From the NCBI RefSeq assembly GCF_001298735.1, contig NZ_CYSP01000002.1, positions 271,381-335,380 on the forward strand: 64,000 bases of DNA. Reading direction: 5' to 3'. Source of the DNA: Propionispora sp. 2/2-37. GTDB taxonomy: Bacteria; Bacillota; Negativicutes; Propionisporales; Propionisporaceae. The notes below the pieces were generated by a model. That model worked only from the letters and a program-made list of their open reading frames with translations. It ran no database searches and was not told the DNA's origin. Within the stretch, counting starts at the first letter, position 1; every line of letters begins with the position of its first letter. Below are positions 14,850 through 24,448 of the stretch, piece after piece. The translations under genes were made by a program, and so were the position numbers.

Positions 14850-15539
14850 CTACGCCTGCCCGTAATAGGCACCGCTGCCGTGTTTGCGTAAAAAGTGCTT
14901 ATCCAGCAGCGACTGCTGGATCGACCCCGCCGCACTGTTCAGGTGTACAGTGTGGTAAGCCATATGACAGATCTCCTCCAGAATGACGGCATTATGCACG
15001 GCATCATCGGGATCTTTGCCCCAGGCAAACGGGCCGTGATTGCAAACCAATACACCGGGAATAGCCATAATATCCTTCTGACCAAAAGTCTCAATAATGA
15101 CATGGCCGGTTTCCTTTTCATAATCACCGGAAATTTCCTGGTCAGTCAGGGCACGCGTGCAGGGGACCTTGCCGTAAAAATGATCGGCATGGGTCGTTCC
15201 CAAAGCCGGCAGGCTCTGACCGGACTGCGCCCAGATGGTAGCCCAGGTTGAATGAGTGTGCACGATGCCGCCCAGTTCCGGATAGCGTTTATATAATACC
15301 AGATGGGTCGGCGTATCGGACGACGGTCTAAGCTTGCCGTCAACCTGTTTTCCTTCCAAATCCAGCACCACCATGTCCTCGGCCGTCATTTTTTCATAGT
15401 CAACCCCGCTGGGTTTAATGACGACCAGCCCTTTTTCACGATCAATACCGCTTACATTTCCCCAGGTGAATTTAACCAGACCGAACTCCGGCAAAGCCAG
15501 GTTGGCTTGCAGGACTTTTGCTTTTAACTCTTCCAGCAT
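14850..15539 (-). CDS. araD: L-ribulose-5-phosphate 4-epimerase (AraD family)
   Basis: Interconverts L-ribulose-5-phosphate and D-xylulose-5-phosphate, the entry to the pentose phosphate pathway. The 229-residue protein matches AraD along its whole length: [11 protein letters not shown] near 21, KPSGVDYE near 42, SSDTPTH near 75, zinc-binding [12 protein letters not shown] near 95, [10 protein letters not shown] near 114 and C-terminal [13 protein letters not shown] at 15539 follows AGAGGGG. It lies 55 bases after a GatD-like dehydrogenase, under the same sigma-54 promoter. No arabinose isomerase or ribulokinase is near, so L-ribulose-5-phosphate should come from oxidation of a pentitol phosphate. 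It could also be a SgbE/UlaF-type paralogue. Confidence 0.9.
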   Translation of the reverse strand: MLEELKAKVLQANLALPEFGLVKFTWGNVSGIDREKGLVVIKPSGVDYEKMTAEDMVVLDLEGKQVDGKLRPSSDTPTHLVLYKRYPELGGIVHTHSTWATIWAQSGQSLPALGTTHADHFYGKVPCTRALTDQEISGDYEKETGHVIIETFGQKDIMAIPGVLVCNHGPFAWGKDPDDAVHNAVILEEICHMAYHTVHLNSAAGSIQQSLLDKHFLRKHGSGAYYGQA

Positions 15540-15594
15540 AGTAATCCCCTCTCTCTTTTTACTATTCTTCGCCAGACGATAGAACGAACCGGTG

Positions 15595-16644
15595 CTACAG
15601 TGCGACCAAAACCTTATTGAAGGAAATTCTGCGATTGGCAATATCGTCTAAATACCGGGCCAGCTCTTCCAGTTTGATTTTATGTGAAATCATCGGTTTA
15701 AAGGCCAGTTTACCCTGAGCCATAAATTCCACGGTAGCTTGCCAGGCCTTGCCGGGATACGGCGCCGAATAGGAGTTCCAGGAACCTTGAATGCTGATTT
15801 CCCCTCGCAGTACCGCCTCGATGGATTTTTCCTGCAGCAGCAGTTCCGAATGGGAAATTCCTAAAAAGACAACTTTGCCATGTTTTTTTACCGCCAAAAT
15901 GGCCTGTTCCTGCGTAATTTTGCTGCCCGCCGTTTCCAACGCCACCTGCGCTCCGCCGCCGGTTATTTCCTTAATACGCTGTACCGGATCACATTCCCGG
16001 GCATTGACGACGATGTCGGCACCCAGTGTTTTGGCCAGTTCCAGTTTTTCCGGGAAAATATCCACCGCAATCACCCTGGCGGCACCAAACAGTTTGGCCC
16101 ATTGCAGCGTAAGCTGGCCGATCGGGCCGCAGCCCATCACTACTGCCGTATCGCCGGCCGCTATACCGCTTTTGGCCACGCCATGATAACCGATGGTCGC
16201 CGGCTCAATTCCGGCTGCCGTTTCATAATCCAGACTGTCGGGCAGCGGTAAAATATGACGGGCCGGAACTTTCGTGTATTCGGCAAAGGCTCCGTCACTG
16301 CCGGTACCGATAATATTGTACTGCTCACACAGGCCGAAATTTCCTCCCCTGCAATACTCGCAGGTGCCGCAGGGAATTAACGGTGCCACTGCTACCCGGT
16401 CGCCAACGGCAAGTCCGGTTACTTTCGTCCCCACCTCGGCAATCTCGCCGCAAAACTCATGCCCTAGAATAAGTGGATATTTCCGCGCCCCGCTAATCAT
16501 AGCCCGCGGTATATCCGAACCACAAATACCGGCATATTTGACTTTTACCAAAACGTCCTGACCGCCGATTGCCGGAATATCAACCCTTTCACAGCGGATA
16601 TCTTTCAGGCCGTGAATTACAGCGGCTTTCATTTTTCCTTTCAT
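15595..16644 (-). CDS. gatD: Zinc polyol-phosphate dehydrogenase, GatD-like
   Basis: Medium-chain zinc dehydrogenase that oxidises a polyol phosphate to a ketose phosphate with NAD. The 349 residues include [11 protein letters not shown] (catalytic zinc Cys) near 34, GHEFCGE near 60, the structural-zinc Cys cluster CGTCEYC near 94 and the nucleotide fold GCGPIG near 170. The block [15 protein letters not shown] near 285 is characteristic of galactitol-1-phosphate 5-dehydrogenase. The start is the ATG at 16644 (AAAGGAG upstream); the longer frame would read through the sigma-54 promoter at 16698-16713. Next to AraD, its product is more likely L-ribulose-5-phosphate than tagatose-6-phosphate, so the natural substrate may be a pentitol phosphate. 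Confidence 0.85.
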   Translation of the reverse strand: MKGKMKAAVIHGLKDIRCERVDIPAIGGQDVLVKVKYAGICGSDIPRAMISGARKYPLILGHEFCGEIAEVGTKVTGLAVGDRVAVAPLIPCGTCEYCRGGNFGLCEQYNIIGTGSDGAFAEYTKVPARHILPLPDSLDYETAAGIEPATIGYHGVAKSGIAAGDTAVVMGCGPIGQLTLQWAKLFGAARVIAVDIFPEKLELAKTLGADIVVNARECDPVQRIKEITGGGAQVALETAGSKITQEQAILAVKKHGKVVFLGISHSELLLQEKSIEAVLRGEISIQGSWNSYSAPYPGKAWQATVEFMAQGKLAFKPMISHKIKLEELARYLDDIANRRISFNKVLVAL

Positions 16645-16697
16645 GCCATCTTCTCCTTTCGCCAATAAGCAAGACAATTCCAACATATATACATCTA

Positions 16698-16713
16698 TGC
16701 AAAACCTGTGCCA
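16698..16713 (-). promoter_or_regulatory. Sigma-54 promoter of gatD-araD
   Basis: TGGCAC-AGGTT-TTGCA on the minus strand is a perfect -24/-12 element. It splits locus 2 into two transcripts: levR2-PTS and gatD-araD. Confidence 0.9.
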
Positions 16714-16796
16714 AACAAAAAATGATTCTATCTTCCTGGCCGACTCCGTAAAATCAGGCGTTGGCGGCTGTCCTGCTACATTTTCCAAACCAAGAC

Positions 16797-16817
16797 TTAC
16801 ATTTTGTGAATGATGTA
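16797..16817. promoter_or_regulatory. Candidate LevR2 upstream site before gatD
   Basis: TTACATTTT followed by GTGAATGATGTA makes an imperfect dyad (TACAT / ATGTA), with a further ACATTTTCC at 16778-16786. The same ACATTTTCC occurs upstream of the levR2 promoter. It lies 85-105 bases above the -24 box, a usual activator distance. The assignment is inference. Confidence 0.45.
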
Positions 16818-16866
16818 CGAATTGTGTGAGGCCACCGAGTGCAACAAAAATATCATCCGTGCTATA

Positions 16867-16914
16867 TGCAAACAGGCCGCAGAACAACAAGTGCTGTCCT
16901 GCGGCCTGTTTGCA
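16867..16914 (-). other. Intercistronic hairpin after the IIC gene, PTS locus 2
   Basis: TGCAAACAGGCCGCAG (16867-16882) and CTGCGGCCTGTTTGCA (16899-16914) form a 16-bp perfect stem 13 bases past the IIC stop. No T-tract follows on the minus strand. It corresponds to the hairpins at 9331-9374 and 46564-46599. Confidence 0.75.
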
Positions 16915-16926
16915 AAAATTCAATTG

Positions 16927-18354
16927 TTAAGCATTGACCGGATTATTGGAGTTTCCATTATCCACAGTATTTTTCATCGCATTTTGATCTAAATAATCAT
17001 ACACGGCTTCTTTATTCTTCCTGAACAGGAAGTATAATACCAGATACACGGCAACTGAAAGTGCAATCAAGAGCGGCGACTGGCTTAAGAAGGCCAGGAA
17101 GACCAGGCCCATAAGCGGTTTGCCCAGAATATTAAAGCTGGTAATGAGCAATGCGCCTACCGGCAGGTTAACCCCTACTGTCGAGCAAATCTGAGTAAAC
17201 AGCGGTGCCGTATAGGTGCACATGTATAGACCGGCACTAAACCAGATGGCCCCTGTGATTAAAACCTTAAAGATGTTGCCGTTCACCAGTGGCACAATTC
17301 CCTGCACCATGAAAGGCAGCGCCAGAAGGTCGACAACCGGCAGCACCTGGTTGCCCGGCAGGGCAATAGCCAAAAATACCATGATGGGAATGAGGATGAT
17401 ACCGGAGATTAAAGTAGCCGGCTCGCCATACCCGGTAGCGTCATTGACCCCCAGGAACCACTGACGGGCTTTGGTATCTTTTTTGATGGATTTTCTGGCT
17501 GCCTCGGTAATCGGCAGGAAGGCTTGGGCAAACAGGCCGGCTACCCTGGGGAAAATCGCCATGATCGAACTGGTCGCAATCCCCATAACGGCCACCTGCC
17601 CCCAGGCTGCCAAAGTTCCCAGATTTTTGAAATTACCCATAATACCGATAAAGATACCCAGTAACAGCCCAAGAGAAACCGGTTCACCGAAAAAGCCCAA
17701 TTTTTTTTGCAGTTCCTGCGGGCTGAGTTTCACCTTATTTAATCCCAGCGCGTTCATAATCGGATCAAAAACCACGGTAAAAATGGCGGCTTCGATGTTA
17801 TGCATGGCTATAATCGTGCAGTTCGGATATTTATAGTAGGTCGACCAGCGTTTGGCCATCAGTTCGGCAATCAACAGGCTGTACATATTGAGCAGAATCA
17901 TGCAGCCCAGTGCCAACACCATGTTTTTCGTTACCAAATATACCATGGAACCCCATACCATATAGGAATAGTTGTTCCATAAATCGCCCGGCTGAAAAAC
18001 CGAAGTCCATTTGGTTAAAAACAACACGGTTTGCACTACCAGCCCGATACCTAGGAAAATCATCCCGGCTTCCGTGGAGAACGCCACCAGGGCGGTTGCC
18101 TGCCAGCCTACATCAAAAACGGGGAGCTGGATGCCCGTGCCTTCCACCATCTTTTTGACAACCGGTGTAATAATCGGAGTAAATGCATTTAACAGCATGG
18201 TAAAGCCTTGCAAACCAACCCCGGCATACAGGGCGGAAAAGAACGATTTCTTCGTGTCCACTTTGAGTATTTTTGAGATAATGAAAATGATGACTGGGAC
18301 AAAAATTGGAGCCCCAAACGTATCAAATACCGCTTTTAGTGTTTCAAGAAACAT
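16927..18354 (-). CDS. gatC: PTS galactitol-family IIC permease, locus 2
   Basis: Membrane component of 475 residues with about ten hydrophobic segments. Family blocks include ALYAGVGLQGFTMLL near 41, PQELQKKLGFFGEPVSLG near 215 and the ALPGNQVLPVVDLLALPFM stretch near 340. It differs from the other two IIC proteins in the substrate-site region (VNDATGYGEPATLI instead of LDxAVAIGHPxxxA) and has a hydrophilic 25-residue tail, so its substrate should differ. The start at 18354 is preceded by AAGGAGG. It lies 27 bases after IIB. A strong hairpin and then the gatD promoter follow. Confidence 0.9.
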   Translation of the reverse strand: MFLETLKAVFDTFGAPIFVPVIIFIISKILKVDTKKSFFSALYAGVGLQGFTMLLNAFTPIITPVVKKMVEGTGIQLPVFDVGWQATALVAFSTEAGMIFLGIGLVVQTVLFLTKWTSVFQPGDLWNNYSYMVWGSMVYLVTKNMVLALGCMILLNMYSLLIAELMAKRWSTYYKYPNCTIIAMHNIEAAIFTVVFDPIMNALGLNKVKLSPQELQKKLGFFGEPVSLGLLLGIFIGIMGNFKNLGTLAAWGQVAVMGIATSSIMAIFPRVAGLFAQAFLPITEAARKSIKKDTKARQWFLGVNDATGYGEPATLISGIILIPIMVFLAIALPGNQVLPVVDLLALPFMVQGIVPLVNGNIFKVLITGAIWFSAGLYMCTYTAPLFTQICSTVGVNLPVGALLITSFNILGKPLMGLVFLAFLSQSPLLIALSVAVYLVLYFLFRKNKEAVYDYLDQNAMKNTVDNGNSNNPVNA

Positions 18355-18381
18355 GTTTTTTCCTCCTTATTTAATAGTTTT

Positions 18382-18690
18382 TTATTTGTTTTCCAATTTT
18401 TCGATAACACTCATCACCTCTTCCAGAAACTCATCTTCTCCAAAACCGGTTAGAAAACCAAAGGCACTAATGGTGGGAATGCCATAATCGCCGTCCGGCA
18501 ACGGACTGGTATGGGTAATAAAATCAAATTTCCCGCTCTGTGCCAGGTTTAACGCTTCCGTTGGCTTAGCCTCGGTGGCCATGATGGTAATACCTCTTTC
18601 TTCCATAGCATCTTTCAATTTTTCCGCAATCATGGAAGATGTCACTGTCCCGGAACCACATACCGATAATACATTAAAGCTTCTCATCAT
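18382..18690 (-). CDS. gatB: PTS galactitol-family IIB, locus 2
   Basis: Cytoplasmic phosphocarrier of 102 residues. The active site is Cys near residue 11 in LSVCGSGTVTSS, the galactitol IIB loop. AAGGAG precedes the tandem ATG codons. It lies between IIA and IIC with short spacers, and the three are probably translated from one mRNA that starts at the sigma-54 promoter upstream of levR2. Confidence 0.9.
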   Translation of the reverse strand: MMRSFNVLSVCGSGTVTSSMIAEKLKDAMEERGITIMATEAKPTEALNLAQSGKFDFITHTSPLPDGDYGIPTISAFGFLTGFGEDEFLEEVMSVIEKLENK

Positions 18691-18724
18691 TTACACGCTC
18701 CTTAAGTTTAATTCATGCTCCGCA

Positions 18725-19174
18725 CTACACAGCAAGGCAATTCAACAATTCTGCCGCCTGTTCTTTGGATTCCGCCGCTTTGATTTTCATTAACAATTCC
18801 TTGTTCTGAAAGATGGCCATTAGGTTCTTCAGCATCTTCACCTGTAAAGCGGGATCTTTGACCGCCAGCAAAAATACCAGTTCTACCTCCAGTTTTTCTT
18901 CCGGATTAATCATTGACCGAAATATCACCGGTTTTTTTAATGCCGCCAGGCCAATTGTAGACTGATTGACATGATTAGAATCGGTGTGCGGTATCGCCAC
19001 ATAGAAATTTCCTATCGACAGCCCGGTAGGCAGCGTCGTTTCCCTCGTCAGAACAGCATCTACATAACTGTCCTTTACATACTGTTTTTCCAGCATTAAT
19101 TTGCCTAAATGTGTTATCACTTCATCTGAGGTTTTCGCCTCCATCCCCAGTACAAGTAAATCCAAATCCAACAT
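18725..19174 (-). CDS. gatA: PTS galactitol/fructose-type IIA, locus 2
   Basis: EIIA-2 domain protein of 149 residues with the phosphorylated His in VAIPHTDSNHV (about residue 63). ATG follows AAGGAG by 10 bases. It starts 48 bases after levR2 with no terminator between them, so regulator and transporter share a transcript. It should also phosphorylate or compete with the EIIA-like domain of LevR2. Confidence 0.9.
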   Translation of the reverse strand: MLDLDLLVLGMEAKTSDEVITHLGKLMLEKQYVKDSYVDAVLTRETTLPTGLSIGNFYVAIPHTDSNHVNQSTIGLAALKKPVIFRSMINPEEKLEVELVFLLAVKDPALQVKMLKNLMAIFQNKELLMKIKAAESKEQAAELLNCLAV

Positions 19175-19222
19175 CTTGTGCCCACTCCTTGATTGTAGTT
19201 TTTAAGTTTTTGGTATAGCTGG

Positions 19223-22117
19223 CTATTTGTTGCCTTTCATTTCTGCATAGAGCATTTGTTTAAACTGAACAATGTCCTGGCTATGCTTTAAGCCGTCAAG
19301 CAACTGCATATTTAGGAATGGCCGCAAAAGTCCTTTGACAATCTTTTTGTCATTGACCTTAAATGCCGGTAGGCAAACTAGCTCGGCTATCCCGTTTCCC
19401 CAGGCAATAGGCTGCGCAAGCCGGGCCACCACAACGGCCGATTTGTTTACAGCCAGCGAATCTCCATGGGGGAACGCAATTCCGCCCTTCATAAAAGTTG
19501 GTGCAATCTCCTCCCGCTTAAAAACCGATTCGAGAAATTCTTTCTTGACATACCCCTCATTAATCAGCAGGGAACACATCACTTCGATCAGCTCTTTTTG
19601 CGACCGTGCGTCAGAATCAAACACGAAAAGGTCGTCCGCCGCAAAACCGGCTAAATCGTCAAAATGCTGAGCATGAATGATATGGTCGAATTCCCGCAGA
19701 CCGCTTTTTAGCAAATGAGGCTCATAAACGATAAAATTGATCCCTTCAATTTCCGGATTAATAGTCCCGATCATGGCCAGAATTTTATAACTCTGCTGAA
19801 TCTCCCGGACTTTACCCTTTAGCTGTTCGTCCATTACACTGAGTTGAAATATGGTCACATTGGGGTATTTTTCCTCCAGCGTTTTGCGGATATGGCTGGC
19901 CGTACCTTCACCGGTCAGGCATAACGCTACCAAAGCCAGGGGTTTACTGCTTTCATCAATGGCCAGCAGCGGATAATTAAAGCGGGATTTCACCAAGCTG
20001 GAGTAAATTTCATCCAGTTCATTTTCCGGAATGGATGCCTTGCGGACGGCTTCAATGACGGTGAGCAAATCCACCCGGTCCAGTGTTCTGGTGGGAATCC
20101 CCAGATTATCGGCAACAATTTTCCCTACATTGGTCAGGGAACCCATATCCACCAAAAACAGAATACCTTTTCCTTCGTCAATAATTTTGGATATGCCAAT
20201 GATCTTTTCATAAATAATGGAAGGCATTTCATTTAACGGCATGTCAATTGCCACCGGAAAATTTACACTCAGCAATTCTTTGACAACATTAACGATTTCG
20301 GTAGCAATGCGTCCATGGGAAACGACTACTACACTCACCCGATTTTTAAAGGGTTTTTTCTCAATTGCGGCTTTGATATACATCGCAATAAAGCCGATTT
20401 CGTCATCTGTTATATCAATTTGCTTGCTTTGCGCCAATTGTGCGGCAAATTGCACGGCTAAATGGTATTCTTTGGGGAAGTCCTGCTTGATTTTAGCAAG
20501 ATTAATATTGATAATTTGCTGTTTCAGCCGGATGCGTTTAATGGTTTCATCCAGGTGGATGGCCAGGTGAGTAAAAATGCTTTCATTGACGTCATTGTAC
20601 AAATGCTCCTGAATCAACTGCAGCCGCAGGTTTTTCACCAAATCGATAATATCCTTATCCACAATATTGACAAGTTCATTAAGTGAAAAGTATTTGTTTT
20701 TGGTATTGACATTGAGTTCCAGATTGTTAAATTTGTTAAGAATAAAGGTCCACAGTATTTCTTCGATTTCGGCATAGTCCATATTGAATTTGTTCAGTTC
20801 TTTGTACTTTTGCTCGATCTGCCGGTAGAAATCTTCCGGCAAAGAATGGGAACCATCCTGCATATTTTTGATGAAGTTTGCTTTACTGTTGACGAACGGG
20901 ATAAACATCATGTCCTGAATGTACTTGCGGACTTTTACGATGTTTACGTCTTCCAGCGCAAAATCGTGCTGCATGCTGTTGGTCTCCAGCACGTCTTCAT
21001 AACCAATGCTGATGACTTCACTGTCCTTGCCGATATATTTCATAAAGGCTCTGGCGCAAATCACCTGGACGGTGCTTTTTAACTGACCGATATTGCCGCT
21101 AAACCGTTTCAGGGACAAGATCTCGATGACTTTGGCCTCGACAAAAATCTTCTCGTTTACCCGGTTACATTCTTGCTGGAAAAAATCATAGATAATTTCC
21201 ACTTTTTCAGCAAAAGAACGCTGTTGCAATGATGGAATGGAAATGATCATGGGTATGCGCCGTCTGAAGCTTAACAGCAGGCTGGATTCAATATTCTCGG
21301 TCGTCGCACCGATAAACATGATATTTACCTGGCGCTCGTCCTTGGTTTCCCCCAGTCTGCGAAACCGGCCGCGATCAAGTATAGAAAAGAGGATTTCTTG
21401 CCCTTTAGGCGGCAGCCTATGAATTTCATCTAAGAAAAGCATCCCGTTGTGCGCCTGCTCGACCAACCCTTCGGTATCACTGTCGGCACCGGTAAACGCG
21501 CCTTTTTTATACCCATATAACAGTGATAACAACAGCTGCGGATTATCGCCATAGTCTGCACAGTTAAACACAATGAAAGGTACCTGCTCGGCAATGACCT
21601 TCTTTTGCTTGGCAAAATTATACATACACTCGGCAAACTGCGTCTTACCTACACCGCTTTCCCCGATAATCAGCGTCGGCAGCCCAAACGGCGGGTACAA
21701 AATGGCTGACTTTGCCTGATTAATATGTTTTTCCAGACTGCCACGGAAACCTACCAGTGACTTAAACGGATCTTCCTGCGGTTTGACCTCCCGTTCTTCT
21801 TCCGCAGTCTCAATCAGCAGGTCCGTCTCTTTACAAAGTTCTTCCACCACATGACGGGAAATATCAAACCCCATCTCCATCAGCCGCTTGGTTATATCGG
21901 CAATCGTAGCCCTGCCGTTTTGCCGCAAAAGCTCTTCAATCGCTTTTTTCAAATGAGGTTTACGCCGTTCCCGTGAATTTCCCATATTCAGTTCTTTGCG
22001 AATCACGGTAACAGTTTCCCGCGTGGTTGACAGCATCTTGGCCAAACGTACATCGGTAAACGGATCCTTTGGGTTTTCCGAGCGTACAATATTGATCAGC
22101 TTTTCCTTTAACTCCAT
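19223..22117 (-). CDS. levR: LevR-type sigma-54 activator with PTS domains, PTS locus 2
   Basis: Same architecture as LevR1: DNA-binding N-terminus, AAA+ domain with GESGVGKT, GAFTGAD and LFLDEIHRLP, PRD with LAIHLDE, EIIA-Man-like domain with VVVSHGR, EIIB-like domain with LCLTGEG and C-terminal EIIA-Fru-like domain with AFPHGDS. Length is 964 residues from the ATG at 22117 (AGAGAGG upstream). An in-frame start at 22201 is rejected because the sigma-54 promoter at 22147-22162 lies inside that extension. The gene is first in its operon behind that promoter, so it probably activates its own synthesis. The gatD promoter 5.4 kb downstream shares upstream motifs and is a likely second target. Confidence 0.9.
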   Translation of the reverse strand: MELKEKLINIVRSENPKDPFTDVRLAKMLSTTRETVTVIRKELNMGNSRERRKPHLKKAIEELLRQNGRATIADITKRLMEMGFDISRHVVEELCKETDLLIETAEEEREVKPQEDPFKSLVGFRGSLEKHINQAKSAILYPPFGLPTLIIGESGVGKTQFAECMYNFAKQKKVIAEQVPFIVFNCADYGDNPQLLLSLLYGYKKGAFTGADSDTEGLVEQAHNGMLFLDEIHRLPPKGQEILFSILDRGRFRRLGETKDERQVNIMFIGATTENIESSLLLSFRRRIPMIISIPSLQQRSFAEKVEIIYDFFQQECNRVNEKIFVEAKVIEILSLKRFSGNIGQLKSTVQVICARAFMKYIGKDSEVISIGYEDVLETNSMQHDFALEDVNIVKVRKYIQDMMFIPFVNSKANFIKNMQDGSHSLPEDFYRQIEQKYKELNKFNMDYAEIEEILWTFILNKFNNLELNVNTKNKYFSLNELVNIVDKDIIDLVKNLRLQLIQEHLYNDVNESIFTHLAIHLDETIKRIRLKQQIININLAKIKQDFPKEYHLAVQFAAQLAQSKQIDITDDEIGFIAMYIKAAIEKKPFKNRVSVVVVSHGRIATEIVNVVKELLSVNFPVAIDMPLNEMPSIIYEKIIGISKIIDEGKGILFLVDMGSLTNVGKIVADNLGIPTRTLDRVDLLTVIEAVRKASIPENELDEIYSSLVKSRFNYPLLAIDESSKPLALVALCLTGEGTASHIRKTLEEKYPNVTIFQLSVMDEQLKGKVREIQQSYKILAMIGTINPEIEGINFIVYEPHLLKSGLREFDHIIHAQHFDDLAGFAADDLFVFDSDARSQKELIEVMCSLLINEGYVKKEFLESVFKREEIAPTFMKGGIAFPHGDSLAVNKSAVVVARLAQPIAWGNGIAELVCLPAFKVNDKKIVKGLLRPFLNMQLLDGLKHSQDIVQFKQMLYAEMKGNK

Positions 22118-22146
22118 TACATAACCTCTCTTCTGCCTACTATAAT

Positions 22147-22162
22147 TGCAAGTGCCGTGCCA
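22147..22162 (-). promoter_or_regulatory. Sigma-54 promoter of levR2 and PTS locus 2
   Basis: TGGCAC-GGCAC-TTGCA on the minus strand is a perfect -24/-12 match, about 30 bases before the levR2 start. Confidence 0.9.
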
Positions 22163-22228
22163 TACAAAAATACAAATTTCAAATTCCCGCCGACAAGCCA
22201 TTTTTCAAGGCTATCCAAACGGCAGCTT

Positions 22229-22244
22229 ACATTTTCCGAAATGT
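22229..22244. promoter_or_regulatory. Candidate LevR2 upstream site before levR2
   Basis: ACATTTTCCGAAATGT has 6-base arms ACATTT / AAATGT and lies about 67 bases above the -24 box. ACATTTTCC recurs at 16778-16786 upstream of the gatD promoter. The rest of 22245-22608, up to the chemoreceptor, holds AT-rich promoter-like sequence but no gene. Confidence 0.45.
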
Positions 22245-22608
22245 TCATACAGTTTTAACAATTGTATGATTACAAAATTAATATGGACCTCTGTCGAATT
22301 ACACATTTTACCAGATAAATGAATCCATCCTCATTATATCAATTTATTGTAAACTGATGAGCGGTAAATAAAGGCAGACAAAACCTGAAAGGTGCTCCTT
22401 ACGCTTATTCCATCATTTGTTGGATATTGTGCGCATATTCAAGTAAAAAAACAAAGGATATTGACGAATTTTGTAGGAATATGGTCTTAATATGAAACTG
22501 TGGTTTCGAAAACGGAGGTGTTGTTGTCCAAGCAGTCCTGTCATTTTTTTTGCACTTATACCATCATCACGCAACAAAAACTTTCAATCTATAAGGAGGA
22601 AGAGTCTC

Positions 22609-24324
22609 GTGAATTTTTTAATAAATCTGAAAACAAGCGTAAAGCTGGTCGTTCTTATCTGTGTTGCCTTGGTTTCTCTGGTTTTGGTAGCCTTTACCGG
22701 ATATTATTTTTTAAATCAATTGTCAGACACTCTGTCCACTATCTACAGTGACCGCCTCATACCCGTAAAATTGCTGAGTGAAAGCCGGGCCAATCTGAAT
22801 CGCGCCAATTCCGCTCTATTGGAGTTAATGCTCACAACCGACCCGCAAAAAAGCCAGGAACTGCAAAAGATTCTGGAAGACCGCTCTGCTAAAATTGCCG
22901 CTAATCTGGCAGCAGTAGAAAAGACTCATCTGGATACACGTGCACAGGAATTGCTGGAAACAACCAAAACGGGCCTGCAAAAATATAACACCGCCAGCCA
23001 GCAGCTGATCAGCCTGGCGATGGCAAACAAAAATGCCGAAGCCTATACGCTCTATGTCAGGGAAGTTGATCCGGTTGCCACTGCGGCTTTCGACGATTTA
23101 CGGGATTTTGCCGACTATTATGCCCAGTTGTCCGAAAAAATGAACGCTGACAGCCGGCATGCGCTAAGTACGTCCGCCTATATCATGCTTGGCATTTTTA
23201 TTTTTTCGTTCATTCTGTTGATGCTCAGCGGGCTGTACATCGCCCGTCTCATCACCCGCCCGCTCCATACTATGGTGTTAATCTGCCGGGAACTTGCCGG
23301 CGGTGATTTTCGGGATAAACCGCAAAGAATATTTCGTAAAGATGAAATTGGAGAGTTAGCCGACGCCATGGTAAATATGCGCCTTACGCTCCGGCAGCTT
23401 TTAAAGCAGGTCAATGAATCAGCCGAACAACTGGCCGCCTCTTCCGAACAATTAACCGCCAGCGCCGATCAGTCAACGCAGGCTGCCTCCCAGGTTGCCG
23501 AATCAATCTCGGTTGTAGCCAAAGGCGCGGAACAACTGCTGGATGTGGCTAACACCACCACCACGGCAATCGATCAGACATCAGCCGGAATCCAACAAAT
23601 TGCCATCAGCGCCGTAGATGCTTCCAGCCAGTCCGATCAGGCCGTTGATAAAGCATCAGACGGCAGCGATTCCGTAAAAAAAGCAATTGACCAAATGCAG
23701 CAAATTGGCGACAGTGTCACCGCTTCCGCCCAGGTCGTAACTAAATTGGGCGAACGTTCGAAAGAAATCGGGCAAATCGTGGATACGATTTCCGGCATTG
23801 CCGGACAAACCAACCTGCTGGCCCTAAATGCTGCCATCGAAGCCGCCCGTGCCGGTGAACAGGGACGCGGCTTCGCCGTAGTGGCGGAAGAAGTTCGCAA
23901 ACTCGCCGAGCAATCCCAGGAAGCCGCCAAACAGATTGCCAATCTGATCAGTGAAATTCAACAGGATACCGATCAAGCAGTGGCATCCATGCAAACGGGG
24001 ACGGAAGAAGCGACGCTGGGAATTGATTTAGTAAACCAGTCCGGCCAGGCTTTCCAGGATATCGCAGCCCAGGTATCCGCAGTATCCGGCCAGGTACGGC
24101 AAACTACGGATGCAATCGAACAAATGGCCATCAACAGCCAGCAAATTTTTGACGCCGTTAAACAAATTGATGAATTAAGCAGAATGACCTCCAGTGAATC
24201 GCAGACAGTGTCCGCCGCCACCGAAGAACAACTCGCCTCCATGGAAGAAATCTCGTCCGCCAGCCAGTCCCTGGCCAAAATGGCCATGGATTTGCGCGAT
24301 GCGGTCGGGAAATTCCAGGTATAA
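22609..24324 (+). CDS. Methyl-accepting chemotaxis protein
   Basis: Transmembrane chemoreceptor that controls CheA. The GTG at 22609 follows AAGGAGG; an in-frame ATG at 22492 has no such site. The 571-residue protein has a first membrane helix (about 10-33), a four-helix-bundle MCP ligand domain with small size (about 35-190), a second helix (about 193-215), a HAMP domain and a long coiled-coil signalling domain. The hairpin tip reads [38 protein letters not shown], shortened here as the standard [16 protein letters not shown] core. It stands alone between PTS locus 2 and the sorbitol operon, so it may sense a polyol or general PTS flux, but its ligand is unknown. Confidence 0.92.
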   Translation: MNFLINLKTSVKLVVLICVALVSLVLVAFTGYYFLNQLSDTLSTIYSDRLIPVKLLSESRANLNRANSALLELMLTTDPQKSQELQKILEDRSAKIAANLAAVEKTHLDTRAQELLETTKTGLQKYNTASQQLISLAMANKNAEAYTLYVREVDPVATAAFDDLRDFADYYAQLSEKMNADSRHALSTSAYIMLGIFIFSFILLMLSGLYIARLITRPLHTMVLICRELAGGDFRDKPQRIFRKDEIGELADAMVNMRLTLRQLLKQVNESAEQLAASSEQLTASADQSTQAASQVAESISVVAKGAEQLLDVANTTTTAIDQTSAGIQQIAISAVDASSQSDQAVDKASDGSDSVKKAIDQMQQIGDSVTASAQVVTKLGERSKEIGQIVDTISGIAGQTNLLALNAAIEAARAGEQGRGFAVVAEEVRKLAEQSQEAAKQIANLISEIQQDTDQAVASMQTGTEEATLGIDLVNQSGQAFQDIAAQVSAVSGQVRQTTDAIEQMAINSQQIFDAVKQIDELSRMTSSESQTVSAATEEQLASMEEISSASQSLAKMAMDLRDAVGKFQV

Positions 24325-24370
24325 TTAGTCAGTTTACGCGAAAGTATTTACCAAGACCATACAATATAAA

Positions 24371-24427
24371 CATATGGAAGGGATGTCTCAAGTGCTTTAA
24401 AACACATTTAGACATCCCTTCCATATG
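24371..24427. terminator. Inverted repeat between the chemoreceptor and the convergent sorbitol operon
   Basis: CATATGGAAGGGATGTCT (24371-24388) pairs perfectly with AGACATCCCTTCCATATG (24410-24427). It lies between two convergent genes and has no clear T-tract, so it is a probable bidirectional end signal. Confidence 0.6.
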
Positions 24428-24448
24428 TTAAGACGAAAACAAAATAAA

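Noticed and set aside
16645..16923. N-terminal extension of the gatD frame
   Set aside because: The extension includes the perfect sigma-54 promoter and upstream dyads; the ATG at 16644 has its own ribosome site.
22118..22201. N-terminal extension of levR2
   Set aside because: It crosses the sigma-54 promoter; the ATG at 22117 has a ribosome site and aligns with the LevR3 start.
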